Below are positions 45,597 to 55,396 of a stretch of 64,000 bases of DNA, piece by piece (the stretch's first letter is position 1; the number at the start of each line of letters is the position of its first letter). The notes below the pieces were generated by a model. It made no database searches. It was not told the origin of the DNA and saw nothing but the letters and a program-made list of their open reading frames with translations. The position numbers and the translations under genes are program-made. Source of the DNA: UBA5359 sp002410925 [NCBI: bacterium UBP13_UBA5359] (lineage in GTDB: Bacteria > UBP13 > UBA5359); the NCBI GenBank assembly GCA_002410925.1, contig DHPR01000013.1:111697-175696 (forward strand), in the 5' to 3' direction.

Positions 45597-47174
45597 ATGA
45601 TTAACGAAATTACTAAAAAACTAACTAATGTATGGCGCGATAACGAAAACAAAATAAATGTGTTATCAAATATTGTTGCTCGCTTTTGGAGTATGGTTTC
45701 TGTGTACATATTTGTACCGTTTTACCTCAAGTTCCTCGGCGAGGAGCTCTATGGACTGATAACATTTTTCTCCACGCTTCAGGCCATTTTGAATATACTC
45801 GGAATGGGCTTCTCCAAGGTTCTTCGGCGTGAATACGCTAGTTTTGACGATAGTGCCCCCTCACGGAATTACAAATACAAGCTGTTGCGCGGAATGGAAC
45901 TGCTTTTCTATGTTATGGCGGCGTGTATTGTGATCATATGTTTCTTCGGCTCAGGGTTTATTACGGACAAATGGCTGAATATCGCTGAGGTTCCCCGCGA
46001 TATAGTGGTAAAAACCATTCGAATAATGGGCGTATCCATTGCGCTTCAGATAGTAGCCAATCTCTATAACGGCGGTATTATGGGCCTCGGCAGACAGCTT
46101 AGGGCAAACTTATATCTACTTGCATGGTCAACATTCCGATGTTTTGCGGTTATAATTGGACTCGCTGCGTTCGGAATCGATATCATAACTGTATATGTAA
46201 TCTATGCTCTGTCTGACCTCTGTTATCTGATCGCGATGAGATTCGATCTGCCTAAGTTGATTTTCGGCGGCAGACGGAAAATCGTCTGGAAGCTTTCTGA
46301 TTTCGGAATTCTGAAAAATATATGGAAGATTGCTCTTTCACTTATACTGGTGTCCCTGTTCGCTACAATAAACGGGCAGGTGAATAAGCTGATAATAAGC
46401 AATATGCTCTCGCTTACTGAACTCGGAGCATACAATCTTGCCTATTCGCTTTCCAATATTGCGTATTCACTGGCGCTTGCGCTTTCAATATCAGCTTTTC
46501 TTGACTATTCAAAGCTTTTCGGCAGTGGCGAGCTTGCAAAGCTCGATTCGCTGTATCTGTCTCATATAAAGAGACTAAATATATTTCTTCTTACTTTGGG
46601 TGCCTTCACCGCAGTTTTTTCTGGAGAGATAATTCTCCTATGGTCTGGCAATGCCAATCTCACAAAAATAGTATCGTCCACGGCTCCGCTGACAATTATG
46701 GGGACAACGTTTCAGGCAACGCAGGTGTTTCCCTATGAATTCCTTATAGCTCGCGGCAACACAAAGCCCATAAATTGTTTTGTTATCATAAATACCATGC
46801 TCATCCTGACGCTTTCACCGTCTCTTATCAGCCGCTTTGGCCTACTTGGCGCAGGTATGTCGTGGCTCATTTCCATGATTCTTCTTACTGGTGGCTATTA
46901 TTTTTATATCAATAGAAAATATGTCAGAAAGAATCCCTCGCTCTATTTGCTGGAGAGCATCATATTACCTCTTTCTTTTTCCTTTGCAGTTTCAATAGCA
47001 GCAAGATTCCTCATTCATGATATTGCTGGTTCCGTTGCAATTACCGTTCTTGTGGCTGTGCTGTTCGGAGCGATTACTCTCGTGTTGAATTATCTTATCT
47101 TTGACCGAGGCTTTATTGCCGGCGCAATCAATAAATACAGACATAGAAAGCGAGTCTACCAATGCCTTTACTAA
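45597..47174 (+). CDS. Wzx-type polysaccharide flippase
   Basis: The 525-residue protein has about 12-14 membrane segments and the MOP-superfamily arrangement of polysaccharide exporters: start ARFWSMVSVYIFVPFYLKFLGEELYGLITFF, then LNILGMGFSKVLRREYA. It flips lipid-linked repeat units across the membrane for the Wzy protein. AAAGGAAG lies before the ATG. The 3' end overlaps the GT2 gene by 13 bases. A second flippase lies at 60.4 kb, so this locus may hold two export modules of different origin. Confidence 0.9.
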   Translation: MINEITKKLTNVWRDNENKINVLSNIVARFWSMVSVYIFVPFYLKFLGEELYGLITFFSTLQAILNILGMGFSKVLRREYASFDDSAPSRNYKYKLLRGMELLFYVMAACIVIICFFGSGFITDKWLNIAEVPRDIVVKTIRIMGVSIALQIVANLYNGGIMGLGRQLRANLYLLAWSTFRCFAVIIGLAAFGIDIITVYVIYALSDLCYLIAMRFDLPKLIFGGRRKIVWKLSDFGILKNIWKIALSLILVSLFATINGQVNKLIISNMLSLTELGAYNLAYSLSNIAYSLALALSISAFLDYSKLFGSGELAKLDSLYLSHIKRLNIFLLTLGAFTAVFSGEIILLWSGNANLTKIVSSTAPLTIMGTTFQATQVFPYEFLIARGNTKPINCFVIINTMLILTLSPSLISRFGLLGAGMSWLISMILLTGGYYFYINRKYVRKNPSLYLLESIILPLSFSFAVSIAARFLIHDIAGSVAITVLVAVLFGAITLVLNYLIFDRGFIAGAINKYRHRKRVYQCLY

Positions 47175-48289
47175 GTGTAATTATCCCGACAAAAAACCGA
47201 TATATCTATCTGAAGGAGTGTATCAAGTCATTAATAAGCGTAAGACTTGATAATGTTGAGATTGTAATTCAGGACAATTCGGATAATAACAGTGAGATTC
47301 TGCCGTATATGCAAGAGTATAGCTCTCCAATAATAAAATACTTCTACACTGACGACAAGATAGGGATGTCCGAGAATGCTTCAAGGGCAATAGAAAATTC
47401 AAGCGGTAAGTATCTTATTTTCATCGGAGATGATGATACTGTTTGCTCGGATATATGCATGCTCGTAAGAATAATGGAGGAGAAACAGTTGGACAGCTGT
47501 GTTTTTACTCTTGCCAAATACTACTGGCCCGATAATAAATACTGCGACCAGAATCTGCCGAATCTTCAATATTCAGCTACAACAGGTAACGTGTGTATGA
47601 TTGACCCTATAAACGAGCTCAAGAAGGTCGTTGGCAGTTCCTATAATGGACTATGCAATATGCCGAAAATATATCACGGTCTTGTCACAAGGTCAGCCAT
47701 GGAAGAGGTGAAAAGAATATCCGGCTCGTATTTTCCAGGTCCCTCACCAGATATGGCTAATGCTGTTGCGCTATCACTTGTTGTGAAAAGACACGCATAT
47801 GTTGACCGCATGGTGTTTGTTTCCGGTTACGGAGGAAACAGCGGTGGAAACCGTTTTCGCGGAATCAGCATAGACGATAAGGGCAAAATACCTTGGCTCC
47901 CGGCTGACATAGCCGAAACATGGTTTGAGAGATTGCCGCGCGTATACACGAATCAAGTCATATGGGCGCAATCAGCTTTTGAGGCGCTGAAGCGTATGGA
48001 CGCTCTTGAGGAGTATAAGAAATATATAAATTATCATAAAATTTACGCACACTATCTCTCGTATATTCCGCGTTTTGGTGATATAACAAAGTTTCACCCG
48101 GGCTTTGTCGTAATCATGAAAACTCTTTGCTTGTGGCTTGTGTTTATAGTACGCAGAATGAAAAATCTTATTTCAAGAAAAGTTATCCGGCGTATGCCCT
48201 CTGACGTGCTGTGTAAATTTAAGGTTCCGTCTCTGTGCGACGCACAGCAGTTAATCGAAGGATATAACCGGAATATGGTGAAATGGTGA
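47162..48289 (+). CDS. GT2-family glycosyltransferase
   Basis: The GT-A fold is clear: SVIIPTKNRYIYLKECIKSLI, then VEIVIQDNSDN, ENASRAIENSSGKYLIFIGDDDTV (the DDD metal site), typical of inverting family 2 enzymes that add sugars to lipid carriers. The 375-residue length includes a C-terminal amphipathic or membrane helix region (about 310-340, FVVIMKTLCLWLVFIVRRM). It overlaps the flippase by 13 bases. Donor sugar is unknown. Confidence 0.88.
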   Translation: MPLLSVIIPTKNRYIYLKECIKSLISVRLDNVEIVIQDNSDNNSEILPYMQEYSSPIIKYFYTDDKIGMSENASRAIENSSGKYLIFIGDDDTVCSDICMLVRIMEEKQLDSCVFTLAKYYWPDNKYCDQNLPNLQYSATTGNVCMIDPINELKKVVGSSYNGLCNMPKIYHGLVTRSAMEEVKRISGSYFPGPSPDMANAVALSLVVKRHAYVDRMVFVSGYGGNSGGNRFRGISIDDKGKIPWLPADIAETWFERLPRVYTNQVIWAQSAFEALKRMDALEEYKKYINYHKIYAHYLSYIPRFGDITKFHPGFVVIMKTLCLWLVFIVRRMKNLISRKVIRRMPSDVLCKFKVPSLCDAQQLIEGYNRNMVKW

Positions 48290-49248
48290 TGGGACAGAAG
48301 AAAATATGCTTGCCTTAGGCACAAGGCGGAGGCTAAAAGATGTGTCATCTCGTAAACAAGATGAAGACTCGTAGAAACCTCAATACTGTCGTTTGTGTGG
48401 GAGGGTAGCAAGGCAAATGCTGGACTAGGTGCTGGAAATATTTCATTTTGAATCGTATCAAAAATGTTTGAAGCTGCTAAGCCTGGTGCCGTACTTATTC
48501 ACGGTGATACATCAATAACTTTCGTGACTGCTCTTGCCTATTTCTATTTTCAAATACCCGTAGGATGTTGAGGCAGGTTTTCGTAAATATAACATATATT
48601 CACCATACCCCGAAGAATTCAATCGGTAAGCAGTAGGAATTGTTACAAAGTACAATTTTTGCACCTACAGAACTATCAATGCAAAACCTTTTACGTAAAG
48701 GAAAGAAACCAGAAGCCATTTTCGTCACTGAAAACACTGCAATAGACGCACTTAAAACAACTATAAAAAAGATTACACCTGTCCCGAACTTGAATAGGCG
48801 ATGGACAGCCGTCTCATTATGATTACTGCACACCGTCGCGAGAATTTCGACAAGCCGATGCATTATATGTTTCGTTCAATTCGTCGTATTATAGATGAAC
48901 ATACGGATGTTAAGGCACTGTATCCGATACATACGAACCCCCGTTGTCCGTTAGACAGCACAAAAGGAACTCGGAGATTGTGGCAGAATCTATATAACGG
49001 AGCTGCTTGATGTCATTGACTGTCACAATATTATGGCGCACAGTTATATGATTCTTACAGGCTCCGGCGGAATTCAAGAGGAAGCACTGTCTCTCGGGAA
49101 GCCTCTTCTTGTGATGCGTGATACAACCGAGCGTCCCGAAGAGAGCAAAGCCGGAACATTAAAGCTTGTCGGTACAGACGAAGAGATTGTTTATGAAAAC
49201 TTCAAGCTGTTGCTTGAGGATAAGTATGCGTATAAAGCTATGGCCTGA
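48290..49248 (+). pseudogene. Frameshifted UDP-GlcNAc 2-epimerase (WecB-like) fossil
   Basis: Pieces of a WecB-type epimerase appear in order but in shifting frames: near 48.29 kb a start-like GTR motif, near 48.49 kb LIHGDTSITFVTALAYFYFQIPVG, near 48.56 kb VEAGFRKYNIYSPYPEEFNR, near 48.80 kb SRLIMITAHRRENF, and from 49033 AHSYMILTGSGGIQEEALSLGKPLLVMRDTTERPE. Stops and frameshifts separate them. The segment length of about 0.96 kb covers most of the gene. It is AT-rich like the island and lies directly before capE. Confidence 0.85.
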
Positions 49249-49292
49249 GCAGCAATCCATAATAAAGAATTAATTCATGGGGGTTCATGATT

Positions 49293-50321
49293 ATGGGACT
49301 ATTTAAAGACAAAACTCTCCTCATAACCGGTGGCACCGGTACTTTTGGCAATGCCGTTTTGCAAAGGTTCATAAATACCGGCCTAAAAGAAATCCGCATT
49401 TTTTCCCGCGATGAGAAAAAGCAGGATGATATGCGCAAGGCATATTGTAATCCCAAGCTTAAGTTTTATATTGGTGATGTACGCCATGAGGACAGCTTAA
49501 GGGATGCTATGGCCGGAGTGGATTTTATCTTCCACGCCGCTGCCTTAAAACAGGTTCCATCATGCGAATTCTTTCCGATAGAAGCGCTGAGAACCAATGC
49601 CCTTGGAACGGAAAACGTTCTGAACGCTGCTATTAGAAACAATGTAAAAAGGGTTATCGTTCTCAGCACGGATAAGGCCGTCTATCCCATAAATGCCATG
49701 GGCATCTCCAAGGCCATGATGGAAAAGCTGGCCGTAGCCAAATCAAGGGTAGCGGGGGAGAATACCATCATTTCTATTACCCGCTATGGCAATGTTATGG
49801 CCAGCCGCGGCTCTGTTATCCCTCTCTTTATCAAACAGATCCAGGAGGGGCAGCCGCTGACCGTAACGGATCCGGCCATGACTCGTTTTATGATGACCAT
49901 AGAGGATGCGGTTGATCTGGTGATATATGCCTTTGAGCATGGCAGCCCCGGCGACACCTTTGTGCAGAAGGCGCCCTCCTGCACGCTGAGCACTCTGGCG
50001 CTGTCTTTGCGAAAGCTGCTTGGCGTGGATAACCCTGTAAAAGTTATCGGCGTCAGGCATGGGGAAAAGCTCTATGAAACGCTGCTTACCCGCGAGGAGA
50101 TGGCCGTAGCCGAGGACATGGGCGGTTATTACAGAGTGCCGGCCGATAACCGTGATCTCAACTATTCAGTCTATTTCAGTGAGGGGAGCCATGAGGTTGC
50201 CGTCAGGGAGGATTACAATTCGCATAATACCGATCTTCTGGATGTTGGCGGCATGTGCGAATTGCTGCTTAAGCTGGATTGCGTACGACAGGCTCTTAAT
50301 GGGGAAAAAGTGGAGGTATAA
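49293..50321 (+). CDS. capE: UDP-GlcNAc 4,6-dehydratase/5-epimerase (CapE-like)
   Basis: CapE starts UDP-L-FucNAc synthesis. The protein has LLITGGTGTFGNAVL, DEKKQDDMR, AAALKQVPSCEFFPIEALRTNALGTENV, and STDKAVYPINAMGISKAMMEKL, where a Met-x3-Lys-type site replaces the usual Tyr. At 342 residues from ATG 49293 it equals the family length. ATG 49287 is in frame, but GGGGG is better spaced for 49293. Host-like base use returns here. CapF and CapG follow with short spacers. Confidence 0.93.
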   Translation: MGLFKDKTLLITGGTGTFGNAVLQRFINTGLKEIRIFSRDEKKQDDMRKAYCNPKLKFYIGDVRHEDSLRDAMAGVDFIFHAAALKQVPSCEFFPIEALRTNALGTENVLNAAIRNNVKRVIVLSTDKAVYPINAMGISKAMMEKLAVAKSRVAGENTIISITRYGNVMASRGSVIPLFIKQIQEGQPLTVTDPAMTRFMMTIEDAVDLVIYAFEHGSPGDTFVQKAPSCTLSTLALSLRKLLGVDNPVKVIGVRHGEKLYETLLTREEMAVAEDMGGYYRVPADNRDLNYSVYFSEGSHEVAVREDYNSHNTDLLDVGGMCELLLKLDCVRQALNGEKVEV

Positions 50322-50345
50322 GTTTAGATGGGGGAAGAGGTCAGA

Positions 50346-51467
50346 ATGCGGATATTGGTGACTGGCGCTCGTGGTTTTGTGGGCAAAAATTTATGTGTTG
50401 CTTTACGTCGTTTGCCGAATCTGGAGTTGTTTGAGTATGATGTAGACAGCAGACTGCAGTATTTGGATGAAGCTCTGGCGGTTGCTGATATCATATTCCA
50501 CCTGGCGGGAGTGAATCGTCCGCAGAATGCGGAGGAGTATCGGGCTGGCAACGCCGGCTTTACCGCCGAAATTTGCAAAAAGCTGCAACGGCTGGGACGT
50601 GCTCCCAAGATAGTTATGAGTTCTTCTATTCAGGCAAAGCTCAATAACCCCTATGGAATCAGCAAAAGATTTGCCGAAGGAATTTTAAGGCGCTTTGCTG
50701 TAGATACCGGCGCTGAGTGCGTGGCATACAGGTTGAAGAACCTCTTCGGCAAATGGTGTCGGCCCAACTATAACTCGGTAACGGCAACTTTCTGTTACAA
50801 TGCGTCTCACGGTCTGCCTTTGCAGATATCGGACAGGAATAATGTGGTGGATCTTACCTATATAGATGATGCGGTACAGGCGTTTGTTATGGAGATCGAG
50901 CGACCCTCTCGCCCGGGCTTCCGCTTTGCCTCGCCGCTGGCTTCGCATGCCGTAACCTTGGGGGAACTGGCAGATACCATTAAGGGGTTTGCAGATCATA
51001 GGGGCACGTTACAGCTACCTAATTATGAGGAGACTTTTATCCGTGCGCTCTATGCTACCTATCTCTCCTATCTGGATACCGATGATTTTGCTTATAATTT
51101 AGATATCAAATCCGACGACAGAGGTGGTTTAGCGGAACTCATCAAAGCTCCCTGCTTTGGGCAGATATTCGTATCAAGAACAAAGCCTGGTATTACCAGA
51201 GGCAACCACTACCATCATACCAAGACTGAGAAATTTATGGTGCTTCAGGGAGAGGGTGTTATTCGTTTTCGCCGGATAGATGGAAATGAAGTGATAGAGT
51301 ATCTCGTTAAGGGAGAGGAGTATCGGGTAGTGGATATCCCACCGGGATATACGCATTCCATCGAGAATGTTGGTGACAAGGAAATGGTAACTCTCTTCTG
51401 GAGCAGCGAAGTATTTGACCCTGATAGTCCTGATACATACTGGGATACAGTAATTCCGTCCAAATAA
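50346..51467 (+). CDS. capF: UDP-2-acetamido-2,6-dideoxy-hexulose reductase/epimerase (CapF-like)
   Basis: CapF is bifunctional: an N-terminal SDR (RILVTGARGFVGKNLCVAL, SSSIQAKLNNPYGISKRFAE) reduces, and a C-terminal cupin-type domain (RTKPGITRGNHYHHTKTEKFMVLQGEGVIRFRRI, YTHSIENVGDKEMVTLFWSSE) carries out C3 epimerisation with a metal at the HYHH cluster. Both domains are complete; the length of 373 residues fits the family. ATG 50328 is in frame, but 50346 has AAGAGGTC well placed. It lies between capE and capG, the order of the L-FucNAc pathway. Confidence 0.93.
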   Translation: MRILVTGARGFVGKNLCVALRRLPNLELFEYDVDSRLQYLDEALAVADIIFHLAGVNRPQNAEEYRAGNAGFTAEICKKLQRLGRAPKIVMSSSIQAKLNNPYGISKRFAEGILRRFAVDTGAECVAYRLKNLFGKWCRPNYNSVTATFCYNASHGLPLQISDRNNVVDLTYIDDAVQAFVMEIERPSRPGFRFASPLASHAVTLGELADTIKGFADHRGTLQLPNYEETFIRALYATYLSYLDTDDFAYNLDIKSDDRGGLAELIKAPCFGQIFVSRTKPGITRGNHYHHTKTEKFMVLQGEGVIRFRRIDGNEVIEYLVKGEEYRVVDIPPGYTHSIENVGDKEMVTLFWSSEVFDPDSPDTYWDTVIPSK

Positions 51468-51497
51468 GCAGTTGAATTTTATAATGGAGTGAGTGGG

Positions 51498-52622
51498 ATG
51501 AAAGTAATAACTGTGGTCGGCACCCGTCCTGAGATAATACGCCTTTCACGCGTGATGGCAGCGCTGGATCGTTATACCAAGCATATTATCGTTCATACAG
51601 GGCAAAACTACGATTATGAATTGAATGAGGTCTTTTTCAAAGAACTGGAGATTAGAAAACCTAATTATTTTCTTGAATGCGCCGGTGAAACGGCTTGCGA
51701 AACGGTAGGGCAGGTTATTGCCAGAGTCGATGAGGTGCTTGTAAAGGTTAAACCTGATGCCTTGCTTATATTGGGAGATACCAACAGTTGTTTGGCTGCA
51801 TATCCTGCCAAGCGAAGAAAAATTCCTGTTTTTCATATGGAGGCTGGGAACCGTTGCTTTGATCAGCGGGTTCCTGAGGAGATCAATAGGAAGATTGTTG
51901 ATCATATCAGCGATATAAACATGCCGTACAGCAGCATATCCAGAGAGTATCTATTACGGGAAGGGCTTTCGCCCGATAGAATCATCAAAACAGGGAGTCC
52001 CATGTATGAGGTGCTGCACTACTATATGCCTAAAATTATGGCATCAGACATTCTTCAGCGGCTTGATTTAAAGGAACATGATTATTTTGTTATCAGTGCG
52101 CATCGGGAGGAGAATATTGATGATCCGGTGCAATTTAATAACCTTATGGCTACCTTAAATAAGCTTGCAAATACTTACCAAAAAAGGATAATAGTTTCAA
52201 CGCATCCGCGTACCCGTAAACGTATTGAGCTTGAAGATGCCAAACTAGATGACATGGTAGAGTTGGTAAAGCCTCTCGGTCTTTGCGATTATGTGAAGTT
52301 GCAGATGAATGCGAAAGCTGTTCTATCGGACAGCGGTACCATAACAGAGGAGAGCTCTATCCTGAATTTCCCGGCGTTGAATATTCGTAACGCTCATGAG
52401 CGTCCGGAGGGTATGGAAGAGGGAGCAGTGATGATGACAGGCTTGGACCCCATAAGAGTAATGGAAGGTCTAAAGATACTGGAAAGTCAGCCAAGAGGTA
52501 ATGAGCGTATGCTCGATATAGTGGACGACTATTGTTGGCCTAACGTCAGTGAGAAGGTTGTGCGCATTATCATGAGCTATGCAGATTATGTAAATAGATA
52601 TGTTTGGCATAAGGGGAAATAA
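51498..52622 (+). CDS. capG: UDP-FucNAc 2-epimerase (CapG-like, WecB superfamily)
   Basis: Completes UDP-L-FucNAc. [66 protein letters not shown] and [33 protein letters not shown] are diagnostic of the non-hydrolysing 2-epimerase fold. The length of 374 residues is as expected. The start ATG 51498 follows GGAGTGAG. The C-terminus runs to within the start region of the next gene. It is intact, while the fossil epimerase at 48.3-49.25 kb is not. Confidence 0.93.
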   Translation: MKVITVVGTRPEIIRLSRVMAALDRYTKHIIVHTGQNYDYELNEVFFKELEIRKPNYFLECAGETACETVGQVIARVDEVLVKVKPDALLILGDTNSCLAAYPAKRRKIPVFHMEAGNRCFDQRVPEEINRKIVDHISDINMPYSSISREYLLREGLSPDRIIKTGSPMYEVLHYYMPKIMASDILQRLDLKEHDYFVISAHREENIDDPVQFNNLMATLNKLANTYQKRIIVSTHPRTRKRIELEDAKLDDMVELVKPLGLCDYVKLQMNAKAVLSDSGTITEESSILNFPALNIRNAHERPEGMEEGAVMMTGLDPIRVMEGLKILESQPRGNERMLDIVDDYCWPNVSEKVVRIIMSYADYVNRYVWHKGK

Positions 52623-52653
52623 TATAACAGCTAAATTAGAAGAGAGGTCTTGC

Positions 52654-53664
52654 ATGTCTAAGATACTCGTTACCGGTGCGGCCGGGTTTATAGGTTTTCA
52701 TCTCAGCGGGCGCCTAATGGCGCGGGGAGATGAAGTGGTTGGCCTTGATAATATAAATGATTACTATGATGTCTCGCTTAAGGAAGCTCGGCTATCGCAG
52801 TTGAAGGAGAACAGGGCTTTCAAATTCTATAAGCTGGACCTTTCTGATTTGCCGGGACTGATGGGTGTATTCGAAAAGGAGCGGCCGGCTGTGGTGGTCA
52901 ACCTGGCTGCTCAGGCTGGAGTGCGTTATTCGTTAAAGAATCCTCACACTTATGTACAGAGCAACCTGGTAGGCTTTGTAAATATTCTGGAGGGCTGCCG
53001 GTATCATAATGTCAAGCATCTGGTTTATGCTTCATCCAGTTCGGTTTATGGGGCCAACACCAGCATTCCCTTCTCTGTCCATGACAATGTGGATCACCCG
53101 GTAAGTCTCTATGCTGCCAGCAAGAAGGCCAATGAGTTGATGGCGCATACTTACAGCCATCTTTACGGTTTGCCCACTACCGGACTTCGTTTCTTCACTG
53201 TTTACGGCCCCTGGGGCCGGCCGGATATGGCACTCTTTCTCTTTACCAAGGCTATATTGGAAGGAAAGCCGATAGATGTATTTAATTATGGTAAAATGGA
53301 AAGGGACTTTACTTATATTGACGATATTATCGAAGGAGTGGTCCGGGTAGCTGATAGAATACCGCAGCCTGATTCCAGTTGGTCTGGGGCTAATCCCGAT
53401 CCCGGCACCAGCTCTGCGCCTTACAGGGTTTATAATATCGGCAATAACCGGCCGGTGGAGCTGCTTTATTTTATCGAGACTATTGAGAATTGCCTTGGGA
53501 AGAGGGCTGAGAAGAGGCTTTTGCCGATGCAGCCCGGTGATGTTCCGGCTACCTATGCGGATGTGGATGATCTTATGCGGGATACCGGCTTCAAGCCGGA
53601 TACTCCTATTGAAGTAGGAATCAGGCTATTTATAGAGTGGTATAGGGAATATTATCGGGTGTGA
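52654..53664 (+). CDS. UDP-glucuronate 4-epimerase-like protein
   Basis: The 336-residue SDR has [38 protein letters not shown] (a characteristic of the LspL/CapI group), [60 protein letters not shown] (Tyr and Lys) and [18 protein letters not shown] [18 protein letters not shown]. It interconverts UDP-glucuronate and UDP-galacturonate. The frame extends upstream to 52600, but ATG 52654 after AGAGGTC is preferred. No UDP-glucose dehydrogenase gene is in the window. Confidence 0.9.
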   Translation: MSKILVTGAAGFIGFHLSGRLMARGDEVVGLDNINDYYDVSLKEARLSQLKENRAFKFYKLDLSDLPGLMGVFEKERPAVVVNLAAQAGVRYSLKNPHTYVQSNLVGFVNILEGCRYHNVKHLVYASSSSVYGANTSIPFSVHDNVDHPVSLYAASKKANELMAHTYSHLYGLPTTGLRFFTVYGPWGRPDMALFLFTKAILEGKPIDVFNYGKMERDFTYIDDIIEGVVRVADRIPQPDSSWSGANPDPGTSSAPYRVYNIGNNRPVELLYFIETIENCLGKRAEKRLLPMQPGDVPATYADVDDLMRDTGFKPDTPIEVGIRLFIEWYREYYRV

Positions 53665-53748
53665 GGCCGATGCCTGGGATCTTGCGGCGGCACAGGCATA
53701 GGGCTGATAGGGAGCTGATAACGGCTTGAAAGCTAAGGTGCTTATGTT

Positions 53749-54756
53749 ATGAATATATTAGTGACCGGCGGTGCCGGATATATAGGATCTCATACTTGTG
53801 TTGCTTTGCTGGAGGCAGGACATACGGTTATTGTTGCGGATAATCTCTGTAACAGCAAGGCTGATGCCTTAGAGCGGGTAAAAGAGATAACCGGCAGGGA
53901 AGTAAGCTTTCACCGGATAGATGTGACGGAGGAAGCCGCTGTAAATTCTCTTTTTGCTGCTTACTCCATTGACGGAGTCATCCATTTTGCCGGTTTTAAA
54001 GCGGTTGGTGAATCTGTAGAAAACCCTTTGAAGTATTATTTTAACAATACTGTCAGCACTATGCTTCTGGCTGGAGCCTGCCGAAGATATGGTGTAAAGC
54101 ATTTTGTATTCAGTTCATCGGCCACGGTATATGGAGATAATCAAGTTCCTTTTATGGAATCCATGCCGCTATTGCCTGCTACAAGCCCTTACGGTGAGAC
54201 AAAAGCTATGAGTGAGCGCATCTTAACCGACATCGCCAAAGCAAATTCGGCCTGGTCGGTAGCCTTGCTGAGATATTTCAACCCTGTTGGGGCACATGAG
54301 AGCGGTTTGATAGGCGATGCGCCAAGCGGTATTCCCAATAACCTGATGCCGTATATTACTCAGGTAGCCAAAGGAAAATTGGCTAAACTGAGAATCTTCG
54401 GCAATGATTATCCTACGGCGGACGGCACAGGGGTTAGGGATTATATCCATGTTATGGATTTAGCCGAAGGCCATGTAGCGGCGCTGCATAAATTATCCGC
54501 AGGGGCGCATATCTACAATCTGGGTACCGGACAGGGTACCAGTGTCATGCAGTTGGTTAAGGCCTTTGAGGAGGCTAACGGCATAGAGCTGCCTTATGAA
54601 ATAACGGCCAGGAGGCCTGGCGATATTGCTGAATACTATGCTGACGCTTCAAAAGCAGAAAGGGATTTGGGCTGGGCTGCCAAACGTGGTTTGATGGAGA
54701 TGTGCCGGGATGCCTGGCGATTTGAGCAAAGGAAGAGTCATGGCGGCTATACGTAA
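53749..54756 (+). CDS. galE: UDP-glucose 4-epimerase
   Basis: GalE interconverts UDP-glucose and UDP-galactose. [23 protein letters not shown] is followed by VIHFAGFKAVGESVENPLKYYFNN, SSSATVYGD, SPYGETKAMSERIL (Tyr/Lys) and RYFNPVGAHESGLIGDAPSGIPNNLMPYI, all diagnostic. The length of 335 residues is standard. AAGGTG lies upstream of the ATG. The end overlaps the VanZ-like gene by 17 bases. Confidence 0.96.
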   Translation: MNILVTGGAGYIGSHTCVALLEAGHTVIVADNLCNSKADALERVKEITGREVSFHRIDVTEEAAVNSLFAAYSIDGVIHFAGFKAVGESVENPLKYYFNNTVSTMLLAGACRRYGVKHFVFSSSATVYGDNQVPFMESMPLLPATSPYGETKAMSERILTDIAKANSAWSVALLRYFNPVGAHESGLIGDAPSGIPNNLMPYITQVAKGKLAKLRIFGNDYPTADGTGVRDYIHVMDLAEGHVAALHKLSAGAHIYNLGTGQGTSVMQLVKAFEEANGIELPYEITARRPGDIAEYYADASKAERDLGWAAKRGLMEMCRDAWRFEQRKSHGGYT

Positions 54757-55243
54757 TAATATTTATCGCTACCGTTATCCTCTCATGCTAATAATCTGGA
54801 TGCTCTTCATATTCATTCTTTCCACTGATTTGGGCTCTGAGACGCATACCATGGGCTGGACTTCAAAATTGATCCGCTATCTCTTTCCGGATATCAGTGC
54901 GCATGGCTTAAAGCTGGCTTCCAAGATTATTCGTAAGGCTGCACATGTGACGGAGTATGCCGTTATGGCCTTTCTGCTGGCCGGGACTTTACGTTCGTTG
55001 TTCTCCATATACGGCAGGAAGCTGGCTGCAGGAACCGTTGTTATATGTGCTGCTTTTGCCGGACTGGATGAGTTCCATCAGGGCTTTGCAGGCACCAGAA
55101 CTCCTTTGATTAGCGATGTTTTTATAGATATCTGTGGCGCAGCTCTGGGAGTTTTGATCTTTACGGTATGGTATAGCAAGGTATCCACTTATCGAATATA
55201 TTCAAGAGCACGGTTGAGGGATAACAAGCCAGGCCGTAGATGA
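54740..55243 (+). CDS. VanZ-like membrane protein
   Basis: The 167 residues have four membrane segments and the VanZ-family signature SKIIRKAAHVTEYAVMAFLLA ... FAGLDEFHQGFAGTRTPLISDVFIDICGAALG. VanZ-like proteins are linked to glycopeptide tolerance and surface polysaccharide loci, but the biochemical role is unclear. It starts inside the end of galE (ATG 54740 after AGGAAGAG). A hairpin terminator follows 20 bases after the stop. Confidence 0.88.
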   Translation: MAAIRNNIYRYRYPLMLIIWMLFIFILSTDLGSETHTMGWTSKLIRYLFPDISAHGLKLASKIIRKAAHVTEYAVMAFLLAGTLRSLFSIYGRKLAAGTVVICAAFAGLDEFHQGFAGTRTPLISDVFIDICGAALGVLIFTVWYSKVSTYRIYSRARLRDNKPGRR

Positions 55244-55261
55244 AAGAGGTGTAAGCAGGGT

Positions 55262-55288
55262 AAGGAGTTCATGAATGGACTCCTTTTT
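55262..55288 (+). terminator. Rho-independent terminator after the VanZ-like gene
   Basis: AAGGAGTTC (55262-55270) pairs with GGACTCCTT (55277-55285), with one T-G pair, around ATGAAT, and the sequence continues as TTT. It closes the galE-VanZ unit ahead of gmd. Confidence 0.75.
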
Positions 55289-55396
55289 AGGATACAATAA
55301 TTGGGCAGGATTATTGCATCCTATTTCTGCCGGCAGTTGCCATAAAAAGAGAAAAAGGCTATTATGCATTTATATGAAAAGTATCGGAGGGTGCAC

